From: Gaiellasilicea sp033857955
Lineage (GTDB): Bacteria > Actinomycetota > Thermoleophilia > Gaiellales > Gaiellaceae
NCBI GenBank assembly: GCA_033857955.1
Contig: JAWVCW010000024.1
Span: 62,001-126,000 of the forward strand
Direction of reading: 5' to 3'
Length of the DNA stretch: 64,000 bases
Shown here: positions 46,121-56,675 of the stretch, piece by piece
Position numbering within the stretch: the first letter of the stretch is position 1
How the letters are laid out: the number at the start of each line of letters is the position of its first letter
Position numbers and translations under genes: made by a program
Notes under the pieces: model-generated
Database searches by the model: none
The model's input: only the letters and a program-made list of their open reading frames with translations
What the model was told of the DNA's origin: nothing

Positions 46121-46780
46121 GTGCTGCTCGACGTCCTGCTGCCGAACCGCTGTGCCTCCTGTGACCTGCCGGGGCACGCGCTCTGCCCGGGTTGTCGCGA
46201 CTCGCTGATCCGTCTCGGGCCACCGCTCTGTGGCCGCTGCGGGTCTCCCGGAGCCTGGCCGGTCAAGCGCTGCGCTGAGTGCAGCGGGCGGAGGCTGGCG
46301 TTCGCGTGCGCCCGCGCCGCCATCGTCTACGATGCCCGCGCCCGACGAGTTGTGCAGGCCTGGAAGGAACGTGGCCAGCGGCGGCTCGCGCGTCAGGCCG
46401 CGGCCCTCGTTGTCGAGACCCTCACTCGGCCGGACGTCGCAGCGCTGGCGTTCGTGCCGGCAGATGTCAATCGTGCGCTCGAGCGAGGTCACCGGCCGGC
46501 ACAGGCGCTCGCCAACGAGCTCGGGCGCCTGTGGGAGCTGCCCGTGCAACCACTCGTCCGGCGGGCGCGCTCGGTCGAGCGGCAGCGGGGGCTCGGGCTG
46601 AAGGAACGTCGTCGGAATGTTGCCGGCGCCTTCGCCGCCGCACGGGCGGCACCGGCGCGCGTGTGCCTCGTCGACGATGTCTATGCGAGTGGCGCGACCG
46701 TGGCGGCAGCTGCCTCTGCGCTGCGGCGGGGCGGCGCCCGGAGAGTGGAGGTGGTGACGTTCGCACGAGCCGTGCGCTGA
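46121..46780 (+). CDS. ComF family phosphoribosyltransferase-like protein
   Basis: A 219-residue ComF-type protein. Its N-terminal 55 residues hold four Cys pairs ('CASC', 'CPGC', 'CGRC', 'CAEC') forming zinc-ribbon sites. The C-terminal PRTase fold contains the PRPP loop 'VCLVDDVYASGATVAAAASA'. ComF proteins act in DNA uptake during transformation in some species and are of unclear role in others. GTG start, 60 bp after the nucleotidyltransferase, with TAGCGT at 46108-46113 placing a leaderless start one base off. Confidence 0.88.
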   Translation: MLLDVLLPNRCASCDLPGHALCPGCRDSLIRLGPPLCGRCGSPGAWPVKRCAECSGRRLAFACARAAIVYDARARRVVQAWKERGQRRLARQAAALVVETLTRPDVAALAFVPADVNRALERGHRPAQALANELGRLWELPVQPLVRRARSVERQRGLGLKERRRNVAGAFAAARAAPARVCLVDDVYASGATVAAAASALRRGGARRVEVVTFARAVR

Positions 46781-46842
46781 GCTTCTGACAATTGAGAAGG
46801 GGCTCCGTTAACCTGGGCTCATCCCTGGATGAAGGAGACGCG

Positions 46843-47388
46843 ATGCGACTCGAGGTCAAAGGCCGAAACGTCGAGGTCAACGATTCGATCCGGAGATACG
46901 CCGAGGAGAAGCTCGAACGAATCGAGAAGCAACTCCCCGAGCCGACTCAGATCGAGGTGGAGCTCACGCTGGAGACGAACCCCTCGATCGCCGACGATCA
47001 CATCGCCGAGGCGACGGTCTGGACCAAGGGCTCGACCCTGCGCGTCCGGGAGAGCTCGAGTGCGTTCGAGACGTCGATCGACCAGCTCTCGGACAAGCTC
47101 GAGCGCCAGGTGAAGCGGTACCGCGAGAAGCGGAGCAGGCGCGAGACGGGTCGGCGCGCGAACGGGCACCACTCGGACGAGCCGTCGTTCTCCGGCGAGC
47201 AGCTGGACAGGATGATCGTCAAGTCGAAGCAGTTCGACCTCCAGCCGCTCACGCCGGACGAGGCGGCGGTCGAGCTCGAGCTGATCGGCCATGACTTCTT
47301 CGTCTTCACGAACGCCGAAACCGGCCTGACGAACGTCGTCTATCGCCGCCGTGCGGGCGCCTACGGTCTGATCGAGCCGCAAGCCTAG
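46843..47388 (+). CDS. hpf: Ribosome hibernation promoting factor, long form
   Basis: A 181-residue long-form HPF. The N domain (1-100) reads 'MRLEVKGRNVEVNDSIRRYA' and binds the 30S decoding region. A basic linker is followed by the C-terminal dimerisation domain (about 125-181, 'VKSKQFDLQPLTPDEAAVEL' and 'HDFFVFTNAETGLTNVVYRR'). The long form joins two 70S into inactive 100S particles in stationary phase. ATG 46843 has an AAGGAG ribosome site 5 nt upstream. The next gene starts directly after the stop. The comF-hpf-secA order is common in actinobacteria. Confidence 0.94.
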   Translation: MRLEVKGRNVEVNDSIRRYAEEKLERIEKQLPEPTQIEVELTLETNPSIADDHIAEATVWTKGSTLRVRESSSAFETSIDQLSDKLERQVKRYREKRSRRETGRRANGHHSDEPSFSGEQLDRMIVKSKQFDLQPLTPDEAAVELELIGHDFFVFTNAETGLTNVVYRRRAGAYGLIEPQA

Positions 47389-47934
47389 ATGGGCCTCTTC
47401 CGGCGCGACCGCCCACTGCACGAGCAGCTGGCGGAGGAAGGCGGCCTCGAGCTCGGATCAGAACCGGAGCGGATACCGTCGCGGCTCGCCGGCCTCATGC
47501 ACGGGCTCGCGGACGGGTTCCTGACGGCACCGCCGGATGAGTTCGGGAACCCGTCCCCGCTCGGCGAGGTTGGGGTTCACGGCGTCCCGAGGGCGCGCAG
47601 GTGGGATGTCGTCGCGACCGCGCAGGCCGAGCTGCCCGGGGACGGAGTGCACTTCGTGGCGCTGCCCGACGGGACGCTCGTCGTGGAAGAAGACGTGCCG
47701 GACGGGTCGCTGACGCCGCTCGCGGACGCGATCGAGGTGACGCTGAACGCGCCCTACCGCGCCGAGGCCGTCAGACGGGAGGACGGCGTCTGGGCCGTTG
47801 CTGCGAACAGGATCCACGTGCGCGAGTTCCCCGAGGCTGAGAAAGATGAGCTGGAGCTCGTGGAGGACGGCAGCATCGTGATCGGTCGCCGTCTCGATGG
47901 CGACCTGTTCGAGATCGAGGTAACGCCGATCTAG
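47389..47934 (+). CDS. Conserved hypothetical downstream of hpf
   Basis: A 181-residue soluble protein whose ATG follows the hpf stop with no gap, so it is surely co-transcribed. It contains 'MGLFRRDRPLHEQLAEEGGL', a Trp-containing beta segment ('ARRWDVVATAQAELPGDGVH'), an alternating beta pattern 'FVALPDGTLVVEEDVPDGSL' and 'VWAVAANRIHVREFP'. I do not recognise the family. The context suggests a ribosome- or stress-linked role. Confidence 0.7.
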   Translation: MGLFRRDRPLHEQLAEEGGLELGSEPERIPSRLAGLMHGLADGFLTAPPDEFGNPSPLGEVGVHGVPRARRWDVVATAQAELPGDGVHFVALPDGTLVVEEDVPDGSLTPLADAIEVTLNAPYRAEAVRREDGVWAVAANRIHVREFPEAEKDELELVEDGSIVIGRRLDGDLFEIEVTPI

Positions 47935-47980
47935 GAGGGTTTCACGGCCCGGCGGCTCAACCGATATTCGCCAGACCCTT

Positions 47981-48916
47981 CTACGAGGGACGTGTGCTGC
48001 TGACGATCACCCAGGCGGAGAAGCCAAGCGTGCGTCCCGAAGCCCAGGTGAGTCCGCGACGGCCGAGCTGCGCCAAGAACCCCGGCTCGAACCTCCGGAA
48101 GAGAGCGTCCCGTTCGCCCGTGAGCCAGCGCAGCCGCAGCTCGCGGCCCGTCCCGTACGCGACGATGCCCTCGGAGTAGCCGAGGAACCGTGCGCCGCGC
48201 GGCAACTGGATCTTCCGGACCGCCCCGTTCTTGTGGATCTCGAGCCCATCGACCGTCTTCACCACGAGGCCCGGGGCGGCAAGGAGGGCCTCCTGGACGA
48301 CCCCGGCCTCGAACGGCTGCTCTCCCAGCAGCTTGCCGGCGAGCGAGATCGTCAGCACGTGCCCGTTTGCAAGGACTGCGGCGTATCCCCTCGAGTGGGC
48401 GCTCAGCGAGACGACGGTGTCCGGCGCGGTCAGCGTGAAGCGGCGTGAACCGTTCGGAGCGAGGACGATGATCTTGCTGCCGGTCGCGTACGGCAGCGAG
48501 CCTTCCCACGCGCGCCCGAGAGTCACGGGTGGCGCGCCGTCGACGTCCGCGGTCAGGAAGGCGATCTTCCGCGCCTTCGCCCTGCCTGCCTTCGTCCACA
48601 ACGACCATTCGCGGATGTTGCCGCCGATGTACGTCAGCCAGACTGCGCGGCCTCCGGTGGCGATCACGCCGGCGACGCCGCTGCCGGTGCTCGTGCTGAC
48701 GAAACAGTGGCTTGCGAGCCGCTTCTCGGTGCGGGCCGCGGGATCCCAGAGCCGGATCTCGTGGCAGCGTGTCTTGAATTCGTCGGAGTAGGCGATGTCG
48801 GTACCCGCGATGCTCACGGCAGAGATCGGGCCGGCCACCGGCCGTTCGCGCGCCGTCGCCGAGGCCGCGGCCGGAACGAGTGCCAGAGCGAGAGCGAAGG
48901 GGAGAAGCCGGCGCAC
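47981..48916 (-). CDS. Secreted propeller-like hypothetical protein
   Basis: A 311-residue secreted protein with a signal peptide (1-21, 'RLLPFALALALVPAAASA'). The mature part is beta-rich with repeated strand pairs ('GPISAVSIAGTDIAYSDEF', 'IIVLAPNGSRRFTLTAPDTV', 'LANGHVLTISLAGKLLGEQP'), resembling the propeller-like protein at 3751-4758 in style. The GTG at 48916 has TAGCTT at exactly -12 to -7, so the mRNA is leaderless. It diverges from secA. Function unknown. Confidence 0.68.
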   Translation of the reverse strand: MRRLLPFALALALVPAAASATARERPVAGPISAVSIAGTDIAYSDEFKTRCHEIRLWDPAARTEKRLASHCFVSTSTGSGVAGVIATGGRAVWLTYIGGNIREWSLWTKAGRAKARKIAFLTADVDGAPPVTLGRAWEGSLPYATGSKIIVLAPNGSRRFTLTAPDTVVSLSAHSRGYAAVLANGHVLTISLAGKLLGEQPFEAGVVQEALLAAPGLVVKTVDGLEIHKNGAVRKIQLPRGARFLGYSEGIVAYGTGRELRLRWLTGERDALFRRFEPGFLAQLGRRGLTWASGRTLGFSAWVIVSSTRPS

Positions 48917-48922
48917 GCTCGG

Positions 48923-48928
48923 AAGCTA
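48923..48928 (-). promoter_or_regulatory. -10 box of leaderless secreted-protein gene
   Basis: On the minus strand TAGCTT spans -12 to -7 relative to the GTG at 48916. Confidence 0.45.
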
Positions 48929-48981
48929 CAGCGCGGCTGTTAGGTCACCGTGAAGCCGGGGTGAGCAAAGTGCGCAGCGGC

Positions 48982-48987
48982 TACCCT
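48982..48987 (+). promoter_or_regulatory. -10 box of leaderless secA
   Basis: TACCCT spans exactly -12 to -7 relative to the secA ATG at 48994. No ribosome site lies between the box and the ATG. Confidence 0.5.
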
Positions 48988-48993
48988 ACCTCG

Positions 48994-51648
<2,655 letters not shown>

Positions 51649-51663
51649 CCGCCGTCTCCGCCT

Positions 51664-51680
51664 TCTAGAAGCCTTCTAGA
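51664..51680. repeat. Perfect 17-bp palindrome after secA
   Basis: TCTAGAAG-C-CTTCTAGA is perfectly symmetrical and lies 16 bp after the secA stop. It is too short and AT-rich for a firm terminator and has no T tract. It may be a protein-binding site. Confidence 0.4.
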
Positions 51681-51818
51681 GCTCGACCCGCAGGATCCGC
51701 GACTGGCGTCTATGATCCGCGCGGTCCGTTCGACCGATGCCCGAAAAAGGCTTGATTTCGTCCTGCGGTGGGCGTTCGAGCGGGGTCACTGTCCAGAACC
51801 CGTTGCAGGAGGAATGAA

Positions 51819-53750
51819 ATGACGAGAACCGTTCTCGCCGTCGTGGCTGTGCTGCTAGCCGTGGCCGCGCCCTCTAGCGCAAGCGTCCGCGCCGTTCGGG
51901 ATCCCATCCCCGGCGTCTACATCGTCGTCTTGAAGTCCGACACCGCCCGCTCTGCCGCCGACCCTGTTTCGCAGCGGCCGCTGGTGTCGGCCATGTCCCA
52001 ACAGCTTGCTCGCGCCCACGACGGCGCTGTCACCGATGTCTACCAGTACGCCCTCAAGGGCTTTGCAGTCCGGTTGTCAGGCACGGGGGCCGAGGCCTTG
52101 GCGAACGATCCCCACGTGGCCTACGTGGAGCCCGACCAGGTCTATCAGGCCGTCGGCACCCAGACGCCCGCAACGTGGGGGCTCGATCGAGTCGACCAAC
52201 GCGACCTGCCTCTGAACAACACCTACAACTACAACCAGACCGGCCAGGGCGTTCAGGCCTACATCATCGACACCGGGATTCGCGCGAGCCACCAGGAGTT
52301 CGCCGGCAGGATCGGGAACGGCTTCACCTCGGTGAACGACGGCAACGGCACGAACGACTGCAACGGGCACGGCACTCACGTTGCAGGCACGACCGGCGGC
52401 ACCACGTACGGCCTGGCCAAGCAGGTCACGCTCCACGCTGTGCGCGTGCTCGACTGCCAGGGCTCGGGCACGACGACGGGCGTCATCGCCGGTGTGGACT
52501 GGGTCACCCAGAACCACACCAAGCCCGCCGTGGCGAACATGAGCCTGGGAGGCGGCGTGTCCTCCGCGCTCGACCAGGCGGTCGCCAACTCGATCAGCGC
52601 GGGCGTCAGCTACGCCATCGCCGCCGGCAACTCCAACGCCGACGCGTGCAACAGCTCGCCCGCTCGCGTCGCCTCGGCGAACACGGTTGGCGCCACGACG
52701 ACGACCGATGCGCGTTCCTCGTTCTCGAACTTCGGCACCTGCCTCGATCTGTTCGCGCCCGGCTCGAGCATCACGTCGTCGTGGAACACCTCGGACACGG
52801 CCACGAACACGATCAGCGGGACGTCGATGGCGACACCGCACGTGACCGGCGCGCTCGCCCTCTACCTGCAGACGAACCCCACCGCGTCGCCCGCTACGGC
52901 GACCCAGGCGTTGCTCGCGAACACGACGCCGAACAAGGTCACGAGTCCGGGTACCGGGTCGCCAAACCGGCTGCTCGACTCGCTCTTCGGGGCCGCGCCG
53001 GGTGACGCGACGCCGCCCGCGACGTCGATCACCTCGCCCGCGAACGGCGCCACCGTCAGCGGCACCGTGACGGTGTCGGCGAACGCGAGCGACAACGTCG
53101 GCGTGAGCCGCGTCGAGCTCTACGCCGACGGAGCACTCGTCGGCAGCGACACCACGTCCCCGTACGCCGTCGCGTGGAACACGGCCACGGCTTCGAACGG
53201 CACCCACTCGCTCCAGACGCGGGCCGTCGACGCCGCCGGGAACGTCGGCTCGAGCACGGTCGTGAACGTCACCGTCAGCAACGCAACGGGTGGTGGCCAG
53301 CTGATCGTCAACGGCGGTTTCGAAGGCTCCGCCGCGCCGTGGACGCTCGCCGGAGCCGCCTCTTGGTCGACGGGGGGCAACCAGCACTCCGGCACCGGCT
53401 ACAGCATCCTCGGCGCCTCGAACAGCGCGAGCGGCACCGAGTTCCAGACGGTCACCATCCCGGCCGCCCATCCGGCCAATCTCACCTTCTGGCTCAACAT
53501 CACGACGGGCGAGTCCCTGACGACTGCTTTCGACTTCCTCTACGTGGAGGTGCGGTCGACGTCAGGTGCGCTGCTCGGCACGCTCGGCAGCTTCAGCAAC
53601 CGCAACGCGACGGCGAGCGCCACCTCGTATACGCAGCGGGCGTTCAGCCTCGCGACCTGGAGAGGGCAGACGGTCCGGCTTCAGTTCCGGGGCACGACGG
53701 ATGTGACGTTGCCGACCAGCTTCCGCATCGACGACGTCTCGTTGAGCTGA
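51819..53750 (+). CDS. Secreted S8 family serine protease (subtilase)
   Basis: A 643-residue secreted protease. Signal peptide (1-22); I9 inhibitor propeptide (about 30-110, 'GVYIVVLKS' to 'VAYVEPDQVYQ'); proteinase-K-like catalytic domain (about 118-385) with the triad in 'YIIDTGIRASHQE' (Asp), 'NGHGTHVAGTTGG' (His) and 'ISGTSMATPHVTGAL' (Ser). Then comes an Ig-like bacterial domain (about 400-480, 'GATVSGTVTVSANASDNVGV') and a C-terminal beta-jelly-roll, perhaps carbohydrate-binding (about 495-643). The second ATG was chosen because it follows AGGAGGA at good spacing. Extracellular protein degradation is the likely role. Confidence 0.93.
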   Translation: MTRTVLAVVAVLLAVAAPSSASVRAVRDPIPGVYIVVLKSDTARSAADPVSQRPLVSAMSQQLARAHDGAVTDVYQYALKGFAVRLSGTGAEALANDPHVAYVEPDQVYQAVGTQTPATWGLDRVDQRDLPLNNTYNYNQTGQGVQAYIIDTGIRASHQEFAGRIGNGFTSVNDGNGTNDCNGHGTHVAGTTGGTTYGLAKQVTLHAVRVLDCQGSGTTTGVIAGVDWVTQNHTKPAVANMSLGGGVSSALDQAVANSISAGVSYAIAAGNSNADACNSSPARVASANTVGATTTTDARSSFSNFGTCLDLFAPGSSITSSWNTSDTATNTISGTSMATPHVTGALALYLQTNPTASPATATQALLANTTPNKVTSPGTGSPNRLLDSLFGAAPGDATPPATSITSPANGATVSGTVTVSANASDNVGVSRVELYADGALVGSDTTSPYAVAWNTATASNGTHSLQTRAVDAAGNVGSSTVVNVTVSNATGGGQLIVNGGFEGSAAPWTLAGAASWSTGGNQHSGTGYSILGASNSASGTEFQTVTIPAAHPANLTFWLNITTGESLTTAFDFLYVEVRSTSGALLGTLGSFSNRNATASATSYTQRAFSLATWRGQTVRLQFRGTTDVTLPTSFRIDDVSLS

Positions 53751-53799
53751 GCATTTGACGGAGGGAGGGCGGCCACCCGGTCGCTCTCCCTCCGCGCGC

Positions 53800-53805
53800 T
53801 ACCAT
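53800..53805 (+). promoter_or_regulatory. -10 box of leaderless prfB
   Basis: TACCAT lies exactly at -12 to -7 of the prfB ATG at 53812. Confidence 0.5.
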
Positions 53806-53811
53806 CCGGCG

Positions 53812-54916
53812 ATGTCCGAGACCGCGATCCCACTCGACCAGCAGCTCGAGGAGATCAGAGCCCAGCTCGCCTGGGTTCGTGATTACCTTTGACCCCGACG
53901 CGGTAGCCTCACGCGTCGCCGAGCTCGAGCAGGAGCTGGGGGAGCCGGGCTTCTGGGACGACCAGGCCCGCGCGACCGCCGTCTCGACCGAGCATTCCCG
54001 CCTCTCGAAGCGCCTCGAGCGCTACGAGCGGCTCCAGCGCGAGTACGACGACGCAGCCGAGCTGCTCGAGCTCGAGCCCGACCTTGCCGGCGACATCGCC
54101 GCCCAGCTGCAGCCGCTACGGCGCGAGCTCGAACGCCTGCAGGAGGACGCCCTCTTCGACGGCGAGTACGACGGCGGCGACGCGGTGGTCTCCGTGCACG
54201 CCGGCGCGGGCGGCACCGACGCGCAGGACTGGACCGAGATGCTGCTTCGCATGTATCTGCGCTGGGCCGACGACCGCGGTTTCCAGACCGATCTCGTCGA
54301 GGCGAGCCCGGGGGAGGAGGCCGGCCTCAAGTCCGCCACCGTCACCGTCAAGGGCGAGAACGCCTACGGCCTCTTCAAGGCCGAGCGCGGCGTCCACCGG
54401 CTCGTCCGCCTCAGCCCCTTCGACAGCGCCCACCGGCGGCACACCGCCTTCGCGCAGGTCGTCACGGCGCCGCTGCTACCCGACGACAGCGCGGTGGAGA
54501 TCAACGAAGACGACCTGCGGATCGACACCTACCGCGCCTCCGGGGCGGGCGGCCAGCACGTCAACAAGACCGACTCCGCCGTCCGGATCACCCACCTGCC
54601 CACCGGAATCGTCGTCCAGTGCCAGAACGAGCGCTCGCAGACCTCGAACAAGCAGACAGCGATGCGAATTCTCAAATCACGGCTCGTGGAGCTGCAGGAG
54701 GAGGAGCGAGAAGCCGAGCTCGCCAAGGAGCGCGGCGCGGCGCAGGACATCGGCTTCGGGAGTCAAATCCGGAGCTATGTGCTCCAGCCCTACCAACTCG
54801 TGAAGGATCTTCGCACCGGCTATGAGGTCGGGAACGCCCAGGGCGTGCTGGACGGCAACCTCGACGGCTTCATCCGCGAATACCTGCTCGCGAAGGCGGC
54901 GGGGAAGGTTGTCTAA
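53812..54916 (+). CDS. prfB: Peptide chain release factor 2 (programmed +1 frameshift)
   Basis: RF2 recognises UGA and UAA stops and triggers peptide release. The gene starts at ATG 53812 in one frame (MSETAIPLDQQLEEIRAQLA then WVRDYL), meets CTT-TGA-C at 53887-53893, and continues in the +1 frame to 54916. The joined product is about 367 residues, the normal RF2 length. Domains: N-terminal helical domain (to about 105), then the core with the GGQ motif in 'GAGGQHVNKTDSAVRITHLP', a tripeptide-anticodon region for UGA and 'NERSQTSNKQTAMRILKSRL'. Starting at GTG 53879 instead would remove the first helix. It is likely leaderless. Confidence 0.93.
53887..53893 (+). other. RF2 autoregulatory frameshift site
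   Basis: CTT TGA C: the ribosome pauses at TGA when RF2 is scarce and slips +1 so that GAC becomes the next codon. This is the same heptamer as in Escherichia coli prfB. The upstream Shine-Dalgarno-like AGGGGG element is not evident here. Confidence 0.85.
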
Positions 54917-54929
54917 CCACCCCGTCGGC

Positions 54930-54935
54930 TAGAAT
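54930..54935 (+). promoter_or_regulatory. -10-like box before ftsE
   Basis: TAGAAT, 14 bp after the prfB stop, would start transcription near 54942. It overlaps the ATG at 54934, which argues that this ATG is not the ftsE start. Confidence 0.35.
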
Positions 54936-55086
54936 GACGGTTTCCAGAGATGCCGGAGCGGGCCCTCGTGCGGCCGACTTCCCCCCAATTCCGGTGGCTG
55001 ATCACAACTTGCAGACAGACTCGACTGAAACGACGGTCCTAGAGCCGCAAAACGGTGTTCCGACCGACCCCTCGATCGCGGGGACG

Positions 55087-55770
55087 ATGATCGTGTTCGA
55101 GGGCGTGACGAAGGTCTACGACCCGAACGTGACCGCCTTGAACGACGTCTCGTTCGTGATCGAGAAGGGCGAGTTCGTCTTCGTCGTCGGCGCCTCGGGC
55201 TCGGGCAAGTCGACGATGATCCGCCTGCTCCTGAAAGAGCTCGAGCCGAGCTCCGGCCGGATCCTCGTCGGCGGCCGCGACCTGACCCGCCTCAAGCACT
55301 CCAAGGTGCCGCTCCTGCGGCGCAACGTCGGCTGTGTCTTCCAGGACTTCAAGCTGCTCCCCAACCGCACGGCGGCCGAGAACGTGGCCTACGCGCTCAA
55401 GGTCCAGGGCGACAGCACGGCGAACATCCGGCGCAAGGTGCCGGAGGTGCTCTCGCTCGTGGGCCTGTCCGACAAGACGAGCTCGCTGCCGGACGAGCTC
55501 TCGGGCGGCGAGCAGCAGCGCGTTTCGATCGCGCGCGCCGTCGTCAACCATCCGCCACTCCTGATCTGCGACGAGCCTACGGGGAACCTCGATCCGGACA
55601 CGTCCGTCGGGATCATGCAGCTCCTCTACCGCATCAACCGCGCGGGCACGACGATCCTGATGGTCACCCATGACCGCGAGATGGTCGACAAGATGCGCCG
55701 CCGCGTGATCGCGCTCGAGGACGGCAGGCTCGCCCGCGACGAGCGCCGCGGAGGCTACGAGAGCGAATGA
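55087..55770 (+). CDS. ftsE: Cell division ATP-binding protein FtsE
   Basis: A 227-residue ABC ATPase that with FtsX activates peptidoglycan hydrolysis at the septum. Walker A is 'VGASGSGKSTMIRLLL', the signature 'LSGGEQQRVSIARAVV', Walker B 'LLICDEPTGNLDPDTS'. ATG 55087 ('MIVFEGVTKVYD') fits the family's normal start and length. The same frame is open to ATG 54934 (a 278-residue version) with a low-complexity N-terminal extension and a -10 box on top of that ATG. It overlaps ftsX by 4 bp. The prfB-ftsE-ftsX order is standard in actinobacteria. Confidence 0.9.
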   Translation: MIVFEGVTKVYDPNVTALNDVSFVIEKGEFVFVVGASGSGKSTMIRLLLKELEPSSGRILVGGRDLTRLKHSKVPLLRRNVGCVFQDFKLLPNRTAAENVAYALKVQGDSTANIRRKVPEVLSLVGLSDKTSSLPDELSGGEQQRVSIARAVVNHPPLLICDEPTGNLDPDTSVGIMQLLYRINRAGTTILMVTHDREMVDKMRRRVIALEDGRLARDERRGGYESE

Positions 55771-56669
55771 GGGCGTTCAAACTCCTCTTCTCGGAGTCGA
55801 TCCGCTCACTCGGCGCGAACCTCTCGACCACGATCGCGGCGACGATGACCGTGCTGATCGGGATGTTCCTGCTCGGCCTGTTCATCGCGCTCGGCTCCTG
55901 GGCGCAGTCGTTCGGCGACCGGCAGAAGGAGAAGCTGCTCGTCAAGGTCTACTTCTGCACCGAGTCCACGTGCGCCCAGCCGGCGCGCCAGTCAGAGATC
56001 AACGCTGTCCGGGTGAAGCTCACGTCCCCGCCACTGAACTCGCTGGTCAAGGAGGTCACGTTCGTCTCCAAGGCCGACGCGCTCGACCGGATGCGCAAGC
56101 TGCAGCCGGAGATCGTCGCGAACCTGCCCGGGAACCCGCTGCCGGACGCGTTCGAGGTCACCGCGCTCGACGGGGCGAACGTGAAGGCGATCAGTCGTGC
56201 GCTCGAGTCGCCGGCGCTTCCCAAGGGGGTCGAGAAGATCAACGACGGCGGCGACGTCTCGGACCGGGTCGTCACCGTCGCGCGGGTTCTCTCGACCGCG
56301 TTTGCGATCGCGACGGTCGTCCTCCTCATCTCGTCGGCGCTCCTGATCGCGAACACGATCCGTCTCTCGATCTTCTCGCGGCGCCGGGAGATCGAGGTGA
56401 TGAAGCTCGTCGGGGCCACGAACTGGTTCGTCCGCGGCCCGTTCATGCTCGAAGGTCTCATCTGCGGGGTGCTGGGCTCGCTCATTGCAGTGCTGTTACT
56501 GCTGATCGGCAAGGCGGTCGTGCTCGAGCGGGTGACAACACGCTTCGACGCCGGCGCGGGCGTGGAGGCCTGGTCGCTGACGACGATCTCCCTGATCGTG
56601 ATCCTCGTCGGGTTGACCGTCGGGGCCATTGGGTCCGGCATCACGCTGCGCAGATTCCTGCAGGTCTAG
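55767..56669 (+). CDS. ftsX: Cell division protein FtsX
   Basis: A 300-residue membrane partner of FtsE. Four transmembrane helices: one near 22-45 ('TIAATMTVLIGMFLLGLFIA'), then after an extracellular domain (about 50-165, with a Cys pair in 'FCTESTCAQ' that may form a disulfide) three more (about 175-200, 225-250 and 270-295, 'ISLIVILVGLTVGAIGSGI'). It passes the ATPase signal to periplasmic wall hydrolases such as RipC in mycobacteria. The ATG overlaps the ftsE stop (ATGA). Confidence 0.93.
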   Translation: MRAFKLLFSESIRSLGANLSTTIAATMTVLIGMFLLGLFIALGSWAQSFGDRQKEKLLVKVYFCTESTCAQPARQSEINAVRVKLTSPPLNSLVKEVTFVSKADALDRMRKLQPEIVANLPGNPLPDAFEVTALDGANVKAISRALESPALPKGVEKINDGGDVSDRVVTVARVLSTAFAIATVVLLISSALLIANTIRLSIFSRRREIEVMKLVGATNWFVRGPFMLEGLICGVLGSLIAVLLLLIGKAVVLERVTTRFDAGAGVEAWSLTTISLIVILVGLTVGAIGSGITLRRFLQV

Positions 56670-56675
56670 GGACGC

